Source: Vibrio rotiferianus CAIM 577 = LMG 21460 (GTDB lineage: Bacteria > Pseudomonadota > Gammaproteobacteria > Enterobacterales > Vibrionaceae). From it: a stretch of 64,000 nucleotides of DNA. Where the stretch lies: positions 124,001-188,000 of the forward strand of contig NZ_APHW01000022.1 in NCBI RefSeq assembly GCF_002741985.1, written 5' to 3'. Of this stretch, positions 1 to 10,191 are shown piece after piece (position 1 is the first letter of the stretch; each line of letters opens with the position of its first letter). Position numbers and translations under genes: made by a program. The notes below the pieces were generated by a model that worked only from the letters and a program-made list of their open reading frames with translations, was not told where the DNA came from and searched no databases.

Positions 1-1034
1 GCATCCACAGCAACTTCATTCGCAGCATTTAATGCTGTTGTAGCATGCTGACCTTCATAGCATGCATCAATCGCTAACTTAAGACATGGGTAGCGAGCAA
101 AGTCAGGTTGAAGGAATGTCAACTCACCAACTTGAGTAAAGTCGAGCGGTTTCACTCCGGCATCCACTCTTGATGGGTAAGACATCGTCAATGCAATCGG
201 GGTTGCCATATCTGGCTCCCCCATCTGCGCCAATACTGAACCATCACGATATTGCACCATAGAGTGAATCACCGACTGAGGGTGAATGATCACTTTCAAC
301 TGTTCGCGAGCCGCATTGAATAGCCATTTTGCTTCAATGTACTCAAGACCCTTGTTCATCATGGTCGCAGAATCAACCGAGATTTTTGGTCCCATTGACC
401 AGTTCGGGTGAGCAATGGCTTGCGCTGGAGTCACTTTCTCTAGATCTACGATATCGGTGTAACGAAATGGCCCACCAGAACCAGTGAGAAGAATAGAAGA
501 AATACCATGCTCTTCTAAGTTACAACGACCTAGGTTAGTTTGAACTTGTTGTGGGAGGCACTGGAAGATCGCGTTGTGTTCACTATCAACAGGGAGAAGC
601 TGAGCACCATGCTCGGCAACCGCATCGATAAACAGCTGACCAGACATTACTAGCGCTTCTTTATTGGCTAGCAGTACACGTTTACCCGATTTTACCGCTG
701 CCATGGTTGGTAACAGACCTGCCGCACCAACGATAGCTGCCATTACGCTGTCGACTTCTTCTAAGGCAGACACATGACAAAGCGCATCGACACCACCTAA
801 CACCTCAGTATTTGGTGAGATAGAAGCCAGCTCTGATTGCAGAGCCAATGCCGCCGCTTTATCCGCCATCACAGCGTATTTTGGTTGCCATTTACGGCAA
901 AGCACGACCATCTTTTCAACGTTAGTGCTTGCCGCTAATGCGACGATAGAAAACAGCTCAGGGTTCTGTTCAACCACTTTAAGTGTGCTTGCACCGATTG
1001 AGCCTGTTGCACCAAGAATCGTTAACTTTTGCAT
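1..1034 (-). CDS. ispC: 1-deoxy-D-xylulose 5-phosphate reductoisomerase, C-terminus beyond window
   Basis: Second step of the MEP isoprenoid pathway: NADPH-dependent conversion of DXP to MEP in the cytoplasm. Translating the minus strand from the ATG at 1034 gives [16 protein letters not shown], the N-terminal NADPH-binding GxTGSIG motif of the family. Further on come [19 protein letters not shown] (metal-binding Asp/Glu region), LTGSGGPFR and [13 protein letters not shown], all hallmark Dxr motifs. About 344 codons are visible of a usual 400 or so, so only the C-terminal helical part is missing past base 1. It is the last gene seen in the minus-strand rpsB-to-ispC cluster; rseP and bamA usually follow outside the window. 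Confidence 0.97.
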   Translation of the reverse strand, partial: MQKLTILGATGSIGASTLKVVEQNPELFSIVALAASTNVEKMVVLCRKWQPKYAVMADKAAALALQSELASISPNTEVLGGVDALCHVSALEEVDSVMAAIVGAAGLLPTMAAVKSGKRVLLANKEALVMSGQLFIDAVAEHGAQLLPVDSEHNAIFQCLPQQVQTNLGRCNLEEHGISSILLTGSGGPFRYTDIVDLEKVTPAQAIAHPNWSMGPKISVDSATMMNKGLEYIEAKWLFNAAREQLKVIIHPQSVIHSMVQYRDGSVLAQMGEPDMATPIALTMSYPSRVDAGVKPLDFTQVGELTFLQPDFARYPCLKLAIDACYEGQHATTALNAANEVAVD

Positions 1035-1057
1035 GATGTAAGACCGTTAGAAAAACT

Positions 1058-1084
1058 CAGGAGCGACGAAGCCGCTCCCGATAA
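1058..1084 (-). terminator. intercistronic hairpin between cdsA and ispC
   Basis: On the minus strand GGAGCG-gcttcgt-CGCTCC is followed by TGAGTTTTT. It looks like a weak intrinsic terminator or attenuator in the 51-nt gap between cdsA and ispC. No function is established. Confidence 0.4.
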
Positions 1085-1085
1085 A

Positions 1086-1928
1086 TTAGAATACGTAGTA
1101 AAGAAGAGCAAATACTGGGAAGGCAGCAGTTAGGCTGTCGATACGGTCAAGAATGCCGCCGTGCCCTGGAATGATATTACTGCTGTCTTTGATACCTGAA
1201 ACACGTTTGAACATACTTTCGACTAGGTCACCAAGCACAGAGATCACAACCGTAATCAGCGTAATGATCACCATATGAAGTGGGCTAGTAAATTGGATAT
1301 CAAACCAACCTGCAAATAACCATCCAACAATCAATGCTGCGATGATACCGCCAATCAAACCTTCGATTGTTTTGTTTGGGCTCACATGAGGTGCCATTTT
1401 GCGTTTACCCATGCTTTTACCAGCGAAGTAAGCGCCGCTGTCTGCAGCCCATACCAAGAAGCAAACGTACAGCACAAGTTTTGCGCCGTGGTATGGATCT
1501 ACTGAAATATCAGAAGCCCTAAGAATGATCACACTCCAAAGAAAAGGGATCAGAGTTAGAAAACCAAACACATGACGAAGGGCTTTACTGCCTTGCCATA
1601 AGTTGGTGGTTTTAGGATAAGTGATTGCCATGCCACTTGCGATAATCCACCATGCAAAACCAAGCGCTAATAAGGCGTAGTGTGGTGCTGCAAGTTGATT
1701 TAAGCTTGTTACATCTGGCGAAATGAATAGAAAACTTAGTCCGGTTACAACGGCTGCCGGAACAAGCGCAGCAATACGTGAATTGCTTTCTGTAAACTGT
1801 GTCCACTCCCAAAAGCCTAACAGCGTTACCGCAGTCAAAGCGATAATGAAGCCAATTAGGGGTAATTTAAAAATACCTAAAATAACTAGGGGAGCTAAAA
1901 TTAGTGCTGTTATTATTCTCTGTTTCAA
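1086..1928 (-). CDS. cdsA: phosphatidate cytidylyltransferase
   Basis: Makes CDP-diacylglycerol from phosphatidic acid and CTP, the branch point for all bacterial glycerophospholipids, in the inner membrane. The 280-residue protein is almost wholly hydrophobic with about eight membrane segments. It carries the CTP_transf_1 signature near the C-terminus (KRVSGIKDSSNIIPGHGG then ILDRID, about residues 240-264). Length is normal. It follows uppS by 12 nt and is probably cotranscribed with it and with ispC. Confidence 0.96.
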   Translation of the reverse strand: MKQRIITALILAPLVILGIFKLPLIGFIIALTAVTLLGFWEWTQFTESNSRIAALVPAAVVTGLSFLFISPDVTSLNQLAAPHYALLALGFAWWIIASGMAITYPKTTNLWQGSKALRHVFGFLTLIPFLWSVIILRASDISVDPYHGAKLVLYVCFLVWAADSGAYFAGKSMGKRKMAPHVSPNKTIEGLIGGIIAALIVGWLFAGWFDIQFTSPLHMVIITLITVVISVLGDLVESMFKRVSGIKDSSNIIPGHGGILDRIDSLTAAFPVFALLYYVF

Positions 1929-1940
1929 ACTAACTAGTCC

Positions 1941-2696
1941 TTATTGAGCAGCCATTAATGCCTTTATTTGCTCGCCAGTACAGCCAAATCGACGTTCACG
2001 GTTAATAAACCAAGTTACCGCCTCAACCAAACTGTCTTCGTCAAACTCTGGCCAATACTCTTGCGTGAAATACATTTCCGCGTATGCTAGTTGCCACAAC
2101 ATGAAGTTGCTGATACGACACTCTCCACTAGTGCGAATAAGCAAGTCAACTTCTGGTAGGTCTGCCATCGTCAAGTGTTGAGTAAACATTTGCTCGGTTA
2201 TCGCATCTACACTAATTTCCCCATTGAGAACTTTCGAAGCCAGTACTCTCGCCGCCTCGGTAATATCCCACTTACCGCCATAATTAGCCGCAATGTTAAT
2301 TACCATGCCAGTGTTGTTAGCTGTCAAAGCTTCAGCCTCAATAATTTTACTTTGCAGGCGCTCACTAAAACGGCTGGTATCACCAATAACACGCAAACGT
2401 AAGTTGTTTTTATGCAGTTTTTTCACTTCGCTTGATAGTACCGAAATGAACAACTCCATCAAAAGGCCAACCTCTTCTTCTGGTCGTCGCCAGTTTTCAC
2501 TGCTAAAAGCAAACAAAGTAACGGCTTGAATGCCAAGCTTTAAAGCTGCTGCTATAGTTTTTCGAACGGCACTAACGCCTTTTTTATGACCAAATACGCG
2601 AGGTTTTCCTTGGGACTTAGCCCAACGGCCATTACCGTCCATAATGATGGCAATATGCTTTGGAAGGGAATCAGAGAAGGCTTGGGAATTTTGCAT
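1941..2696 (-). CDS. uppS: isoprenyl transferase (undecaprenyl pyrophosphate synthase)
   Basis: Condenses FPP with eight IPP units to undecaprenyl diphosphate, the lipid carrier for peptidoglycan and O-antigen. The 251-residue protein has the cis-prenyltransferase motifs: [13 protein letters not shown] with the catalytic Asp at about residue 20, [11 protein letters not shown], and near the C-terminus [14 protein letters not shown] (pyrophosphate-binding Arg residues). First gene after the frr terminator, followed closely by cdsA; it probably has its own promoter in the 96-nt gap. Confidence 0.97.
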   Translation of the reverse strand: MQNSQAFSDSLPKHIAIIMDGNGRWAKSQGKPRVFGHKKGVSAVRKTIAAALKLGIQAVTLFAFSSENWRRPEEEVGLLMELFISVLSSEVKKLHKNNLRLRVIGDTSRFSERLQSKIIEAEALTANNTGMVINIAANYGGKWDITEAARVLASKVLNGEISVDAITEQMFTQHLTMADLPEVDLLIRTSGECRISNFMLWQLAYAEMYFTQEYWPEFDEDSLVEAVTWFINRERRFGCTGEQIKALMAAQ

Positions 2697-2735
2697 AGGG
2701 AGTTAATTGAGTTCCATCAGTTGGACAGACTAACA

Positions 2736-2770
2736 CAAAAAAACGCTGCACTGTGAGCACAGCGTTTTCC
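2736..2770 (-). terminator. intrinsic terminator downstream of frr
   Basis: AACGCTG-11 nt-CAGCGTT stem (2742-2766) flanked by an A-run, giving TTTTTTT on the minus strand. It separates frr from uppS. Confidence 0.8.
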
Positions 2771-2792
2771 AACAGTGATGTAGTTGGGAGTA

Positions 2793-3350
2793 TTAAACTT
2801 CCATCAACTCTTTTTCTTTCGCGGCAAGAACATCATCGATCTTCTTAACTGCTACGTCAGTCAGTTTTTGAATCTCGTCTTGTGCTTTGCGATCTTCGTC
2901 TTCAGAGATTTCTTTATCTTTTAGAAGACCTTTTAGGTCGCTGTTTGCATCACGACGGATGTTACGTACTGCAACACGTGCGCCTTCTGCTTCACCACGA
3001 ACGATCTTAACTAGGTCTTTACGACGCTCTTCCGTTAGCGGTGGAAGTGGAACGCGAATGATTGTACCAGCAGACATTGGGTTTAGACCAAGGTCAGACA
3101 TCATGATCGCTTTTTCAACTTTCTGAGTTAGCTCTTTGTCGAAAACTGTGATTGCTAGAGTACGAGCGTCTTCAGCAACAACGTTAGCTACTTGGTTAAG
3201 AGGCGTAGCAGCACCGTAGTATTCTACAGAAATACCCGATAGTAGGCTTGGGTGCGCGCGGCCAGTACGAACTTTAGAAAGGTTGTTCTTTAGCGCTTCA
3301 ACGCTTTTGTCCATGCGCTCTTGCGCGTCTTTATTGATTTCGTTAATCAC
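2793..3350 (-). CDS. frr: ribosome recycling factor
   Basis: Splits post-termination ribosomes together with EF-G. At 185 residues it is the standard RRF length. It shows the typical start with [19 protein letters not shown], the central domain-II segment [12 protein letters not shown], and [18 protein letters not shown]. It lies 97 nt after pyrH, separated by a hairpin. Its place after pyrH in the rpsB-tsf-pyrH-frr run is conserved across gammaproteobacteria. Confidence 0.98.
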   Translation of the reverse strand: MINEINKDAQERMDKSVEALKNNLSKVRTGRAHPSLLSGISVEYYGAATPLNQVANVVAEDARTLAITVFDKELTQKVEKAIMMSDLGLNPMSAGTIIRVPLPPLTEERRKDLVKIVRGEAEGARVAVRNIRRDANSDLKGLLKDKEISEDEDRKAQDEIQKLTDVAVKKIDDVLAAKEKELMEV

Positions 3351-3410
3351 GGTTTCACCTTAAAAATGTCATCTTTCCTGAAGAAAGCCTAAAGGGCTTG
3401 AGCAAAGTGA

Positions 3411-3442
3411 AACACCATCCAATATTCTAGTTGGATGGTGTT
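3411..3442 (-). terminator. hairpin between pyrH and frr
   Basis: Perfect 12-bp stem AACACCATCCAA/TTGGATGGTGTT with an 8-nt loop. The following T-run is weak on the minus strand (TTTCACTTT), so partial termination or processing is likely. Confidence 0.6.
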
Positions 3443-3447
3443 GAGAT

Positions 3448-4179
3448 TTACGCGTCAGCGCAGATCAGAGTACCTTCAGCTTCGCCCATAACCACGCGAC
3501 GTAGTGCGCCTGGCTTGTTCATATTGAATACGCGGATTGGCATTTTGTGGTCACGAGCAAGTGTGAACGCAGCCAAGTCCATTACTTTCAATTCTTTATC
3601 CAGAATTTCAGCGTAAGATAGCTTATCATACAGCTCTGCGTCTGGGTTTGCTACTGGGTCAGCAGTAAATACACCATCAACTTTTGTCGCTTTTAGAACT
3701 ACGTCAGCTTCGATTTCGATACCACGTAGACAAGCTGCTGAATCCGTCGTGAAGAATGGGTTACCTGTACCTGCAGAGAAGATCACTACACGGCCTTGAC
3801 GAAGTTCACGAATAGCATCTGCCCAATTGTAATCGTCACACACACCTTTTAGCGGAATTGCAGACATTACACGAGCGTTTACGTATGCGCGATGAAGTGC
3901 ATCACGCATTGCTAGACCGTTCATTACTGTTGCTAGCATACCCATGTGGTCACCCACAACACGGTTCATGCCTGCTTCAGCTAGACCAGCACCACGGAAT
4001 AGGTTACCGCCGCCGATTACCACACCAACTTGAACACCCAGTTCAACCAGCTCTTTAACTTCTTGAGCCATACGGTCAAGTACCGCAGGGTCAATACCGA
4101 AACCTTCTTCGCCTTGAAGAGCTTCACCGCTCAGTTTTAATAGAATACGTTGATACGCTGGTTTAGGGTTCGTAGTCAT
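3448..4179 (-). CDS. pyrH: UMP kinase
   Basis: Phosphorylates UMP to UDP for pyrimidine nucleotide synthesis; a hexameric bacterial enzyme of the amino-acid-kinase fold. The 243-residue product starts with [11 protein letters not shown] (phosphate-binding Lys), then [16 protein letters not shown], then [16 protein letters not shown], all family motifs. Length normal. Sits between tsf and frr as in other gammaproteobacteria. A terminator follows tsf, so pyrH probably has a promoter in the 153-nt gap. Confidence 0.98.
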   Translation of the reverse strand: MTTNPKPAYQRILLKLSGEALQGEEGFGIDPAVLDRMAQEVKELVELGVQVGVVIGGGNLFRGAGLAEAGMNRVVGDHMGMLATVMNGLAMRDALHRAYVNARVMSAIPLKGVCDDYNWADAIRELRQGRVVIFSAGTGNPFFTTDSAACLRGIEIEADVVLKATKVDGVFTADPVANPDAELYDKLSYAEILDKELKVMDLAAFTLARDHKMPIRVFNMNKPGALRRVVMGEAEGTLICADA

Positions 4180-4280
4180 GGAGTTTACCTTCCAAAAGAG
4201 AGTTGTCGATTAACAGTCATGAATAGACACAAGATTACTTATAGCTATTCATCACGGTTAAATTTTGCGGCTCTTTTCAT

Positions 4281-4308
4281 AAAAAGACCGCAGCCAAGGC
4301 CACGGTCT
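4281..4308 (-). terminator. terminator downstream of tsf
   Basis: AGACCG...CGGTCT stem (4285-4308 on the plus strand) with a T5 run on the minus strand just after it. Confidence 0.75.
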
Positions 4309-4332
4309 AAAATTTGTGCGCATCTCTAAGGA

Positions 4333-5178
4333 TTAACCTTTTTGAGCAGCAGCTACTTCTTCAGCGAAGCTCATTTCTTGAGCTTTCTCGATACCTTCAC
4401 CTACTTCTAGGCGAACGAATGTAGCAACAGAAGCACCTTTCTCTTTTAGCATTTCGCCAACAGATTTCTTAGGTTCCATGATGAAAGCTTGACCAGTTAG
4501 AGAGATTTCGCCAGTGAATTTCTTCATGCGGCCGATAACCATCTTCTCAGCGATCTCTTGTGGCTTGCCTTCGTTCATAGCGATTTCAACTTGAACTTCT
4601 TTCTCTTTAGCAACTACGTCAGCTGGTACGTCTTCTGGGTTAACGAACTCAGGCTTAGAAGCAGCAACGTGCATTGCAACGTGCTTAAGAGTTTCTGCGT
4701 CGCCTTCACCAGCAACAACAACACCGATTTTCTCACCGTGACGGTAAGAAGCGATTGCAGTACCTTCTACGTAAGCAACGCGACGGATGTTGATGTTTTC
4801 GCCGATTTTAGCAACTAGAGCTACACGCTCTTCTTCGAACTTAGCAACTAGCTCTTCAACAGAAGCTTTAGAAGCTAGAGCGTCAAGTGCTACTTTTTCT
4901 GCGAATGCAGTGAAGTTACCATCTTTAGCAACGAAGTCAGTTTGGCAGTTAACTTCTAGAAGAACAGCAACGCCGTTTTCTTCTTTGATGATGATTGCGC
5001 CTTCAGCAGCAACGTTACCAGCTTTTTTAGCTGCTTTCGCTGCGCCTGACTTACGCATGTTTTCAATTGCTAGTTCGATGTCAGCGTTTGCTTCTACAAG
5101 CGCTTTTTTACATTCCATCATGCCAGCGCCAGTGCGCTCGCGAAGTTCTTTAACTAGAGCAGCAGTTACAGTTGCCAT
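4333..5178 (-). CDS. tsf: translation elongation factor Ts
   Basis: Guanine nucleotide exchange factor for EF-Tu. The 281-residue protein has the N-terminal UBA-like segment with [13 protein letters not shown] and the TDFVAK motif that inserts into EF-Tu, followed by two repeated core subdomains. The start ATG at 5178 has a GAGGAATAG Shine-Dalgarno upstream. Follows rpsB after 131 nt that hold an attenuator-like hairpin. Confidence 0.98.
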   Translation of the reverse strand: MATVTAALVKELRERTGAGMMECKKALVEANADIELAIENMRKSGAAKAAKKAGNVAAEGAIIIKEENGVAVLLEVNCQTDFVAKDGNFTAFAEKVALDALASKASVEELVAKFEEERVALVAKIGENINIRRVAYVEGTAIASYRHGEKIGVVVAGEGDAETLKHVAMHVAASKPEFVNPEDVPADVVAKEKEVQVEIAMNEGKPQEIAEKMVIGRMKKFTGEISLTGQAFIMEPKKSVGEMLKEKGASVATFVRLEVGEGIEKAQEMSFAEEVAAAQKG

Positions 5179-5210
5179 TCTCTATTCCTCGTTTGATTCG
5201 AAATAAGGTA

Positions 5211-5239
5211 AAAAACAGGGGCCTACATTGTCGGCCCCC
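5211..5239 (-). terminator. attenuator-like hairpin between rpsB and tsf
   Basis: GGGGCC-9 nt-GGCCCC stem followed on the minus strand by TGTTTTTT. A partial terminator between rpsB and tsf is also known in E. coli, so rpsB may be expressed above tsf. Confidence 0.7.
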
Positions 5240-5309
5240 ATTGCTAACTATAACTCAGTCTATGCTACAACAAGGTTTCACATAGACTAAGTGTGACACA
5301 GAGCCGTTA

Positions 5310-6038
5310 TTATTCAGCTTCTACGAAACCGTCTTTTTCAGCAACTGCTGCAACGTCTTTGTTGCGACCTTCAGACACTGCAGATGCTGCAGCGTTTAGG
5401 TATAGTTGAACTGCGCGGATCGCGTCGTCGTTACCTGGGATGATGTAGTCAACGCCGTCTGGGTTAGAGTTAGTATCTACCACAGCGTATACTGGAATAC
5501 CTAGGTTGTTAGCTTCTTTAATTGCAATGTGCTCGTGATCAGCGTCGATTACGAATAGAGCGTCTGGTAGGCCGCCCATATCTTTGATACCACCAAGAGA
5601 TTTCTCTAGCTTCTCCATTTCACGAGTACGCATTAGAGCTTCTTTCTTAGTTAGTTTTTCGAAAGTACCGTCTTGTGCTTGTGCTTCGAAATCTTTTAGA
5701 CGCTTGATTGATTGACGAACTGTTTTGTAGTTCGTTAGCATGCCGCCCAACCAACGGTTGTTAACGTAGTATTGGTTGCTTGCGATTGCAGCTTCTTTAA
5801 CAGCTTCAGATGCAGCGCGCTTAGTACCTACGAATAGAACTTTACCTTTCTTCTCGCCAACTTTAGCTAGTTCAGCTAGAGCTTCGTTGAACATTGGTAC
5901 AGTTTTTTCTAGGTTGATGATGTGAACGCGGTTACGAGCACCAAAGATGAATGGCTTCATTTTTGGGTTCCAGTAACGAGTTTGGTGACCGAAGTGAACA
6001 CCAGCTTTCAGCATATCGCGCATTGATACAGTTGCCAT
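5310..6038 (-). CDS. rpsB: 30S ribosomal protein S2
   Basis: Small-subunit protein S2. From the ATG at 6038 the product is 242 residues and begins [19 protein letters not shown], exactly the family N-terminus. A longer in-frame reading from 6071 adds 11 residues with no family support, while GAGGATTTTAA just upstream of 6038 is a good ribosome binding site. Motifs [19 protein letters not shown] and [11 protein letters not shown] are diagnostic. First gene of the rpsB-tsf operon, divergent from map. Confidence 0.98.
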   Translation of the reverse strand: MATVSMRDMLKAGVHFGHQTRYWNPKMKPFIFGARNRVHIINLEKTVPMFNEALAELAKVGEKKGKVLFVGTKRAASEAVKEAAIASNQYYVNNRWLGGMLTNYKTVRQSIKRLKDFEAQAQDGTFEKLTKKEALMRTREMEKLEKSLGGIKDMGGLPDALFVIDADHEHIAIKEANNLGIPVYAVVDTNSNPDGVDYIIPGNDDAIRAVQLYLNAAASAVSEGRNKDVAAVAEKDGFVEAE

Positions 6039-6260
6039 TTTAAAATCCTCTATGGGGTTAGGCCTCCACATCCCCCATAATTCCGACCAAGCTTCTGCTC
6101 AGCACCCCGGAACATGTGACGGAATGTGTGTGATTTAAAGATAAAAGTTTAATCGGAAGAAGCCTGCTTCGCTGCTATTCTAAAGAAAAGCAAAGAGAAC
6201 AGTCCTCGATTCCGGCGCGCTTTATACCATATTTTAGCCTAAGATGGCTAGTAAAAATTG
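6039..6260 (-). promoter_or_regulatory. rpsB promoter and long leader
   Basis: About 180 nt precede rpsB. A good -10 (TATAAA on the minus strand, 6221-6226) is followed by a GC-rich discriminator GCGCGCC, as expected for a stringently controlled ribosomal promoter. The -35 is not clear. The long leader is consistent with S2 autoregulation known for rpsB in E. coli; structure was not computed. Confidence 0.5.
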
Positions 6261-6358
6261 TTTCTTACAATTCTAATTTACCTATCACACCTACCCCTAC
6301 TCCCTCTTAAATTCCATGACTAGACTACAAGTAAGAATGACTCATATTCTTAACTGGC

Positions 6359-6388
6359 TTGGGTTAACCGCAAGATGTCTGATAGAAT
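6359..6388 (+). promoter_or_regulatory. predicted map promoter
   Basis: TTGGGT (6359-6364), 18-nt spacer, TAGAAT (6383-6388), followed by GCGCGC. It lies 47 nt upstream of the map start, in the 364-nt space shared with the divergent rpsB promoter. The rest of that space (about 6261-6358) shows nothing else recognisable. Confidence 0.5.
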
Positions 6389-6435
6389 GCGCGCATTCGC
6401 ACGTTAGCGTGCTTACGAATAAGTAGAGAAAGCCA

Positions 6436-7314
6436 ATGTCAATCAAGATTAAAACTGCTGAAGAAATCGAACGCATGCGTATTGCGGGCAAGCTAGCCGC
6501 AGACACTCTAGAAATGATCGAACCGCACATCAAAGCCGGTGTGACGACAGAAGAGTTAAACAAAATCTGTCACGATTACGCTCTAGAAAGAGGCGCTTAC
6601 TCTGCACCGCTTGATTACCATGGATTCCCTAAATCGATCTGTACGTCAATCAACCACATCGTTTGTCACGGTATCCCAGCAACTGAAGACGAGAAAGGTG
6701 CAAACGGCCAAATGAAGCCAGCTGTACTTAAAGATGGCGACATCATCAACGTTGATATTACGGTTATCGTTCCTAACGATGAAAACGCGGATCTAAGTGT
6801 TCGTCCACAAGGCTACCACGGTGATACGTCTAAGATGTTCTTAGTGGGTGATGTTTCACCTGCAAATAAACGTCTGTGTATGGTGGCTCAAGAGTCACTG
6901 TACATCGGCATGCGTCAAGTAAAACCAGGGGCAACAGTAGGTGACATCGGTACCGCTATCGAGAAGTACATCAAAGAAAACAATAAGAACAACCCACGTA
7001 ACAAGTTCTCTATTGTTAAAGACTTCTGTGGTCACGGTATCGGTGATGAGTTCCACGAAGAGCCACAAGTGGTTCACTACAAGAACAAAGACCGTCGTGT
7101 ACTAAAAGAAGGTATGTGCTTTACTATTGAGCCAATGATCAACGCAGGTAAGTTTGGTTGTACTGTTGACGCTCAAGACGATTGGACGGTTTACACTGGC
7201 GACGGTAAAAACTCTGCACAGTGGGAACACACTATCGTGGTAACCAAAGAGGGTTGTGAAGTACTAACACTTCGTAGCGACGATACCATTCCACGAATGA
7301 TGAAAAACGTTTAA
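6436..7314 (+). CDS. map: methionine aminopeptidase, type I
   Basis: Removes N-terminal methionine from nascent proteins. The 292-residue product has the metal ligands in family motifs: INVDITVIVPN (first Asp), GYHGDTSKMF (second Asp), CGHGIGDEFHEEPQV (His), FTIEPMINAG (Glu) and SAQWEHTIVV (Glu). Compared with the E. coli enzyme (about 264 residues) it has extra loops, for example ENADLSVRP before the second Asp. Divergent from rpsB and ended by a strong terminator. Confidence 0.97.
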   Translation: MSIKIKTAEEIERMRIAGKLAADTLEMIEPHIKAGVTTEELNKICHDYALERGAYSAPLDYHGFPKSICTSINHIVCHGIPATEDEKGANGQMKPAVLKDGDIINVDITVIVPNDENADLSVRPQGYHGDTSKMFLVGDVSPANKRLCMVAQESLYIGMRQVKPGATVGDIGTAIEKYIKENNKNNPRNKFSIVKDFCGHGIGDEFHEEPQVVHYKNKDRRVLKEGMCFTIEPMINAGKFGCTVDAQDDWTVYTGDGKNSAQWEHTIVVTKEGCEVLTLRSDDTIPRMMKNV

Positions 7315-7330
7315 TCGCCCATCACTTTCC

Positions 7331-7359
7331 ATATCCCCGCCCATGCGGGGATATTTTTT
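7331..7359 (+). terminator. strong intrinsic terminator after map
   Basis: Perfect 10-bp stem ATATCCCCGC/GCGGGGATAT with CCAT loop followed by TTTTT. Confidence 0.9.
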
Positions 7360-7414
7360 ATCTGCAGCAAATTTGTTAGATTGCTAATAGTTTTAGCTTG
7401 CACGGATAGCAAAT

Positions 7415-10039
7415 ATGACCCTTCAGTCTCCTCTTACGTTTACCGATGAACAGATCAACATCGGCGAACTTAAGCAAGAACTCGAAAAATTCAGTTCATA
7501 CCAAAAAGAAGAATTCCTTCAACATCACCCAGTGACGAACCTCGTTTTGTCACGTGCTGAGTACATGGATTTACTCCTCAATCGTTTATGGCAACACTTC
7601 GGCTTTAAAGACATCCATAATATTTCATTAGTTGCCGTAGGTGGTTACGGGCGTGGTGAGTTACACCCTCTGTCTGATATCGACATTTTGATTCTGTCCA
7701 ATAACAAACTGCCAAACGCGCTAGAAGCCAAAATCAGTGAGTTCATTACCCTGTTGTGGGATTTACGCCTCGAGGTGGGCCACGCTGTGCGTACTGTGGA
7801 TGAATGTGCAGAAATAGGCCGAGCAGATTTAACCGTTGCAACAAACCTACAAGAAGCGCGTTTGTTGTGTGGCAGTGAAGATACTTTCCAAGCGTTGAAG
7901 AAAGTGGTGCTATCCGACTCTTTTTGGCCGAGCGAAACCTTCTACCGCGCTAAGATTCAAGAGCAGCGTGAACGCCATGCTCGATATCATGACACCACCT
8001 ACAATCTTGAACCTGACATCAAATCCACGCCGGGTGGCTTACGTGATATTCACACTTTAAGCTGGGTGGCACGCCGTCACTTCGGTGCGACCTCATTGTT
8101 GGAGATGAGCCGCTACGGATTCTTAACCGATGCGGAATACCGAGAGTTGGTTGAATGTCAGGATTTCCTATGGCGTGTACGTTTTGCCCTGCATATTGAG
8201 CTGCGTCGTTACGACAACCGATTAACTTTTGCTCATCAGGCACAAGTCGCGGAGCACCTTGGCTACGTTGGAGAAGGTAACCGAGGCGTCGAGATGATGA
8301 TGAAGGAGTTCTACCGTACCCTTCGTCGTGTGGCAGAGTTGAATAAGATGCTACTCAAGCTGTTCGATCAAGCGATCATCAATGGTGGCGCTTCCGAAGA
8401 CGCAGAAATCATCGATGAAGATTTCCAACGTCGTGGCGCACTGATCGAAGCACGCAAACCAGCACTATTCCAAGCACGCCCAGAAACGATTTTAGATATG
8501 TTCCTGCATATCGCCAACGATTCAAGCATTGAAGGCGTCAGCCCACCGACTTTGCGTCAGTTACGTACCGCACGTCGTCGTTTGAACAAGTTCTTGCACA
8601 CCATTCCAGAAGCACGTGAAAAGTTTATGGCGCTGTGTCGTCATCCAAATGCGCTGCATAAAGCGTTCAGTCTAATGCACAAACTTGGTGTACTCGCAGC
8701 GTATCTACCGCAGTGGAGCCAAATTGTAGGACAGATGCAGTTTGACCTCTTCCATGTCTACACAGTAGATGAGCACAGTATTCGCCTGCTCAAGCACATC
8801 AATACCTTTAGCTACGCAGAGAACCACAGCAAACATCCAATTTGCTGCGAAGTTTACCCTCGAATCCAGAAAAAAGAACTACTGATTCTGGCGGCGATTT
8901 TCCACGACATCGGTAAAGGCCGCGGCGGTGACCACTCGGTGATTGGCGAAGGCGAAGCGTATGACTTTTGTATCGAACACGGCTTGTCTAAGCCAGAAGC
9001 GAAACTGGTTAGCTGGCTGGTAAGGCATCATCTGTTGATGTCTGTGACGGCACAACGTCGTGATATTTACGATCCAGACGTGATTACCGAGTTCGCCAAG
9101 CAAGTTCGTGATGAAGAATACCTTGAGTACCTTGTGTGTCTGACCGTTGCAGATATCTGCGCGACCAACCCAGAACTTTGGAATAGCTGGAAACGCACCC
9201 TGCTCGCCGAATTATTCTATTCAACCCAACGTGCGCTTCGTCGTGGCTTAGAGAACCCAGTGGATGTACGCGAGCGTATCCGCCACAACCAACAAATGGC
9301 CTCTGCCCAGCTGCGCAAAGAGGGCTTCTCTGCGCGCGAAATTGAAGTTCTGTGGCAGCGCTTTAAAGCCGATTACTTTTTGCGTCACACCCATAAGCAA
9401 ATCGCTTGGCACTGCGAGAACCTACTACGCATGGAAGACACGAGCAAACCTCTGGTGCTTATCAGCAAAAAAGCCACGCGTGGTGGTACTGAAGTGTTCG
9501 TCTATAGCCCAGACCAACCCGCATTGTTTGCTACCGTCGTAGCTGAGCTTGACCGCCGCAACTTCAACGTACATGACGCGCAGATCATGACAAGCAAAGA
9601 TGGCTATGTGCTCGATACTTTTATGGTACTGGATCAACACGGTAAAGCGATTGAAGAAGGCCGCCATAGTGCCGTGACTAAGCACATTACCCACGTATTG
9701 GAAGACGGTCGTCCGACAAAAATTAAAACGCGTCGTACACCAAATAAGCTCCAGCACTTTAATGTAAAAACCAAAGTTGACTTCCTACCTACTAAGAGCA
9801 AAAAGCGTACTTTGATGGAGTTTGTCGCTCTCGATACGCCGGGACTGTTGGCAAAAGTTGGACGTACCTTCGCAGACTTGGGCATTAACCTCCATGCAGC
9901 AAAAATCACCACCATCGGTGAGCGTGCAGAAGACTTGTTTATCCTAACCAGTGAAGCAGGCGGCAGGCTAAGTGAAGAGCAGCAAACAGAACTGCGTGAG
10001 AAGCTGATAGAGAAATTGTCTGACTCAGTTTCGGCCTAA
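7415..10039 (+). CDS. glnD: bifunctional uridylyltransferase/uridylyl-removing enzyme GlnD
   Basis: Main glutamine sensor: uridylylates PII when nitrogen is scarce and removes the groups when it is plentiful. The 874-residue protein has the nucleotidyltransferase motif GGYGRGELHPLSDIDILIL near residues 75-95, an HD domain with FHDIGKGRGGDHS near 495 (uridylyl removal), and two C-terminal ACT domains (about 695-775 and 805-874; DTPGLLAKVGRTFADLGI is visible in the second). Length matches the family. Confidence 0.98.
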   Translation: MTLQSPLTFTDEQINIGELKQELEKFSSYQKEEFLQHHPVTNLVLSRAEYMDLLLNRLWQHFGFKDIHNISLVAVGGYGRGELHPLSDIDILILSNNKLPNALEAKISEFITLLWDLRLEVGHAVRTVDECAEIGRADLTVATNLQEARLLCGSEDTFQALKKVVLSDSFWPSETFYRAKIQEQRERHARYHDTTYNLEPDIKSTPGGLRDIHTLSWVARRHFGATSLLEMSRYGFLTDAEYRELVECQDFLWRVRFALHIELRRYDNRLTFAHQAQVAEHLGYVGEGNRGVEMMMKEFYRTLRRVAELNKMLLKLFDQAIINGGASEDAEIIDEDFQRRGALIEARKPALFQARPETILDMFLHIANDSSIEGVSPPTLRQLRTARRRLNKFLHTIPEAREKFMALCRHPNALHKAFSLMHKLGVLAAYLPQWSQIVGQMQFDLFHVYTVDEHSIRLLKHINTFSYAENHSKHPICCEVYPRIQKKELLILAAIFHDIGKGRGGDHSVIGEGEAYDFCIEHGLSKPEAKLVSWLVRHHLLMSVTAQRRDIYDPDVITEFAKQVRDEEYLEYLVCLTVADICATNPELWNSWKRTLLAELFYSTQRALRRGLENPVDVRERIRHNQQMASAQLRKEGFSAREIEVLWQRFKADYFLRHTHKQIAWHCENLLRMEDTSKPLVLISKKATRGGTEVFVYSPDQPALFATVVAELDRRNFNVHDAQIMTSKDGYVLDTFMVLDQHGKAIEEGRHSAVTKHITHVLEDGRPTKIKTRRTPNKLQHFNVKTKVDFLPTKSKKRTLMEFVALDTPGLLAKVGRTFADLGINLHAAKITTIGERAEDLFILTSEAGGRLSEEQQTELREKLIEKLSDSVSA

Positions 10040-10070
10040 GTAAAAACATAAGTTTCATCAACAACTAAGG

Positions 10071-10100
10071 TGGGCAAGAGTGATAGCGATCTTGCCCACA
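10071..10100. other. inverted repeat after glnD
   Basis: GTGGGCAAGA-10 nt-TCTTGCCCAC, a perfect 10-bp stem 31 nt after the glnD stop. No T-run on either strand, so a processing or stabilising hairpin is as likely as a terminator. Confidence 0.5.
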
Positions 10101-10191
10101 AGTTGAGCAATTTGATGAAATATCAGCTATCTAGCTCATAAATGGGCTGCTACAGTTGTATTGACTCCAATTCAATACACAGAGGTAGCCT

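Noticed and set aside
5310..6071. Longer rpsB with 11 extra N-terminal residues
   Set aside because: [10 protein letters not shown] at 6038 is the universal S2 start with a good SD; the extension lies in the leader.
7415..10039. Several long antisense frames inside glnD, trmO and recQ
   Set aside because: All are shadows of GC-balanced coding genes, with no SD or family match.
10071..10100. Terminator of glnD
   Set aside because: The stem is perfect, but no T-run follows on either strand; recorded as an inverted repeat only.
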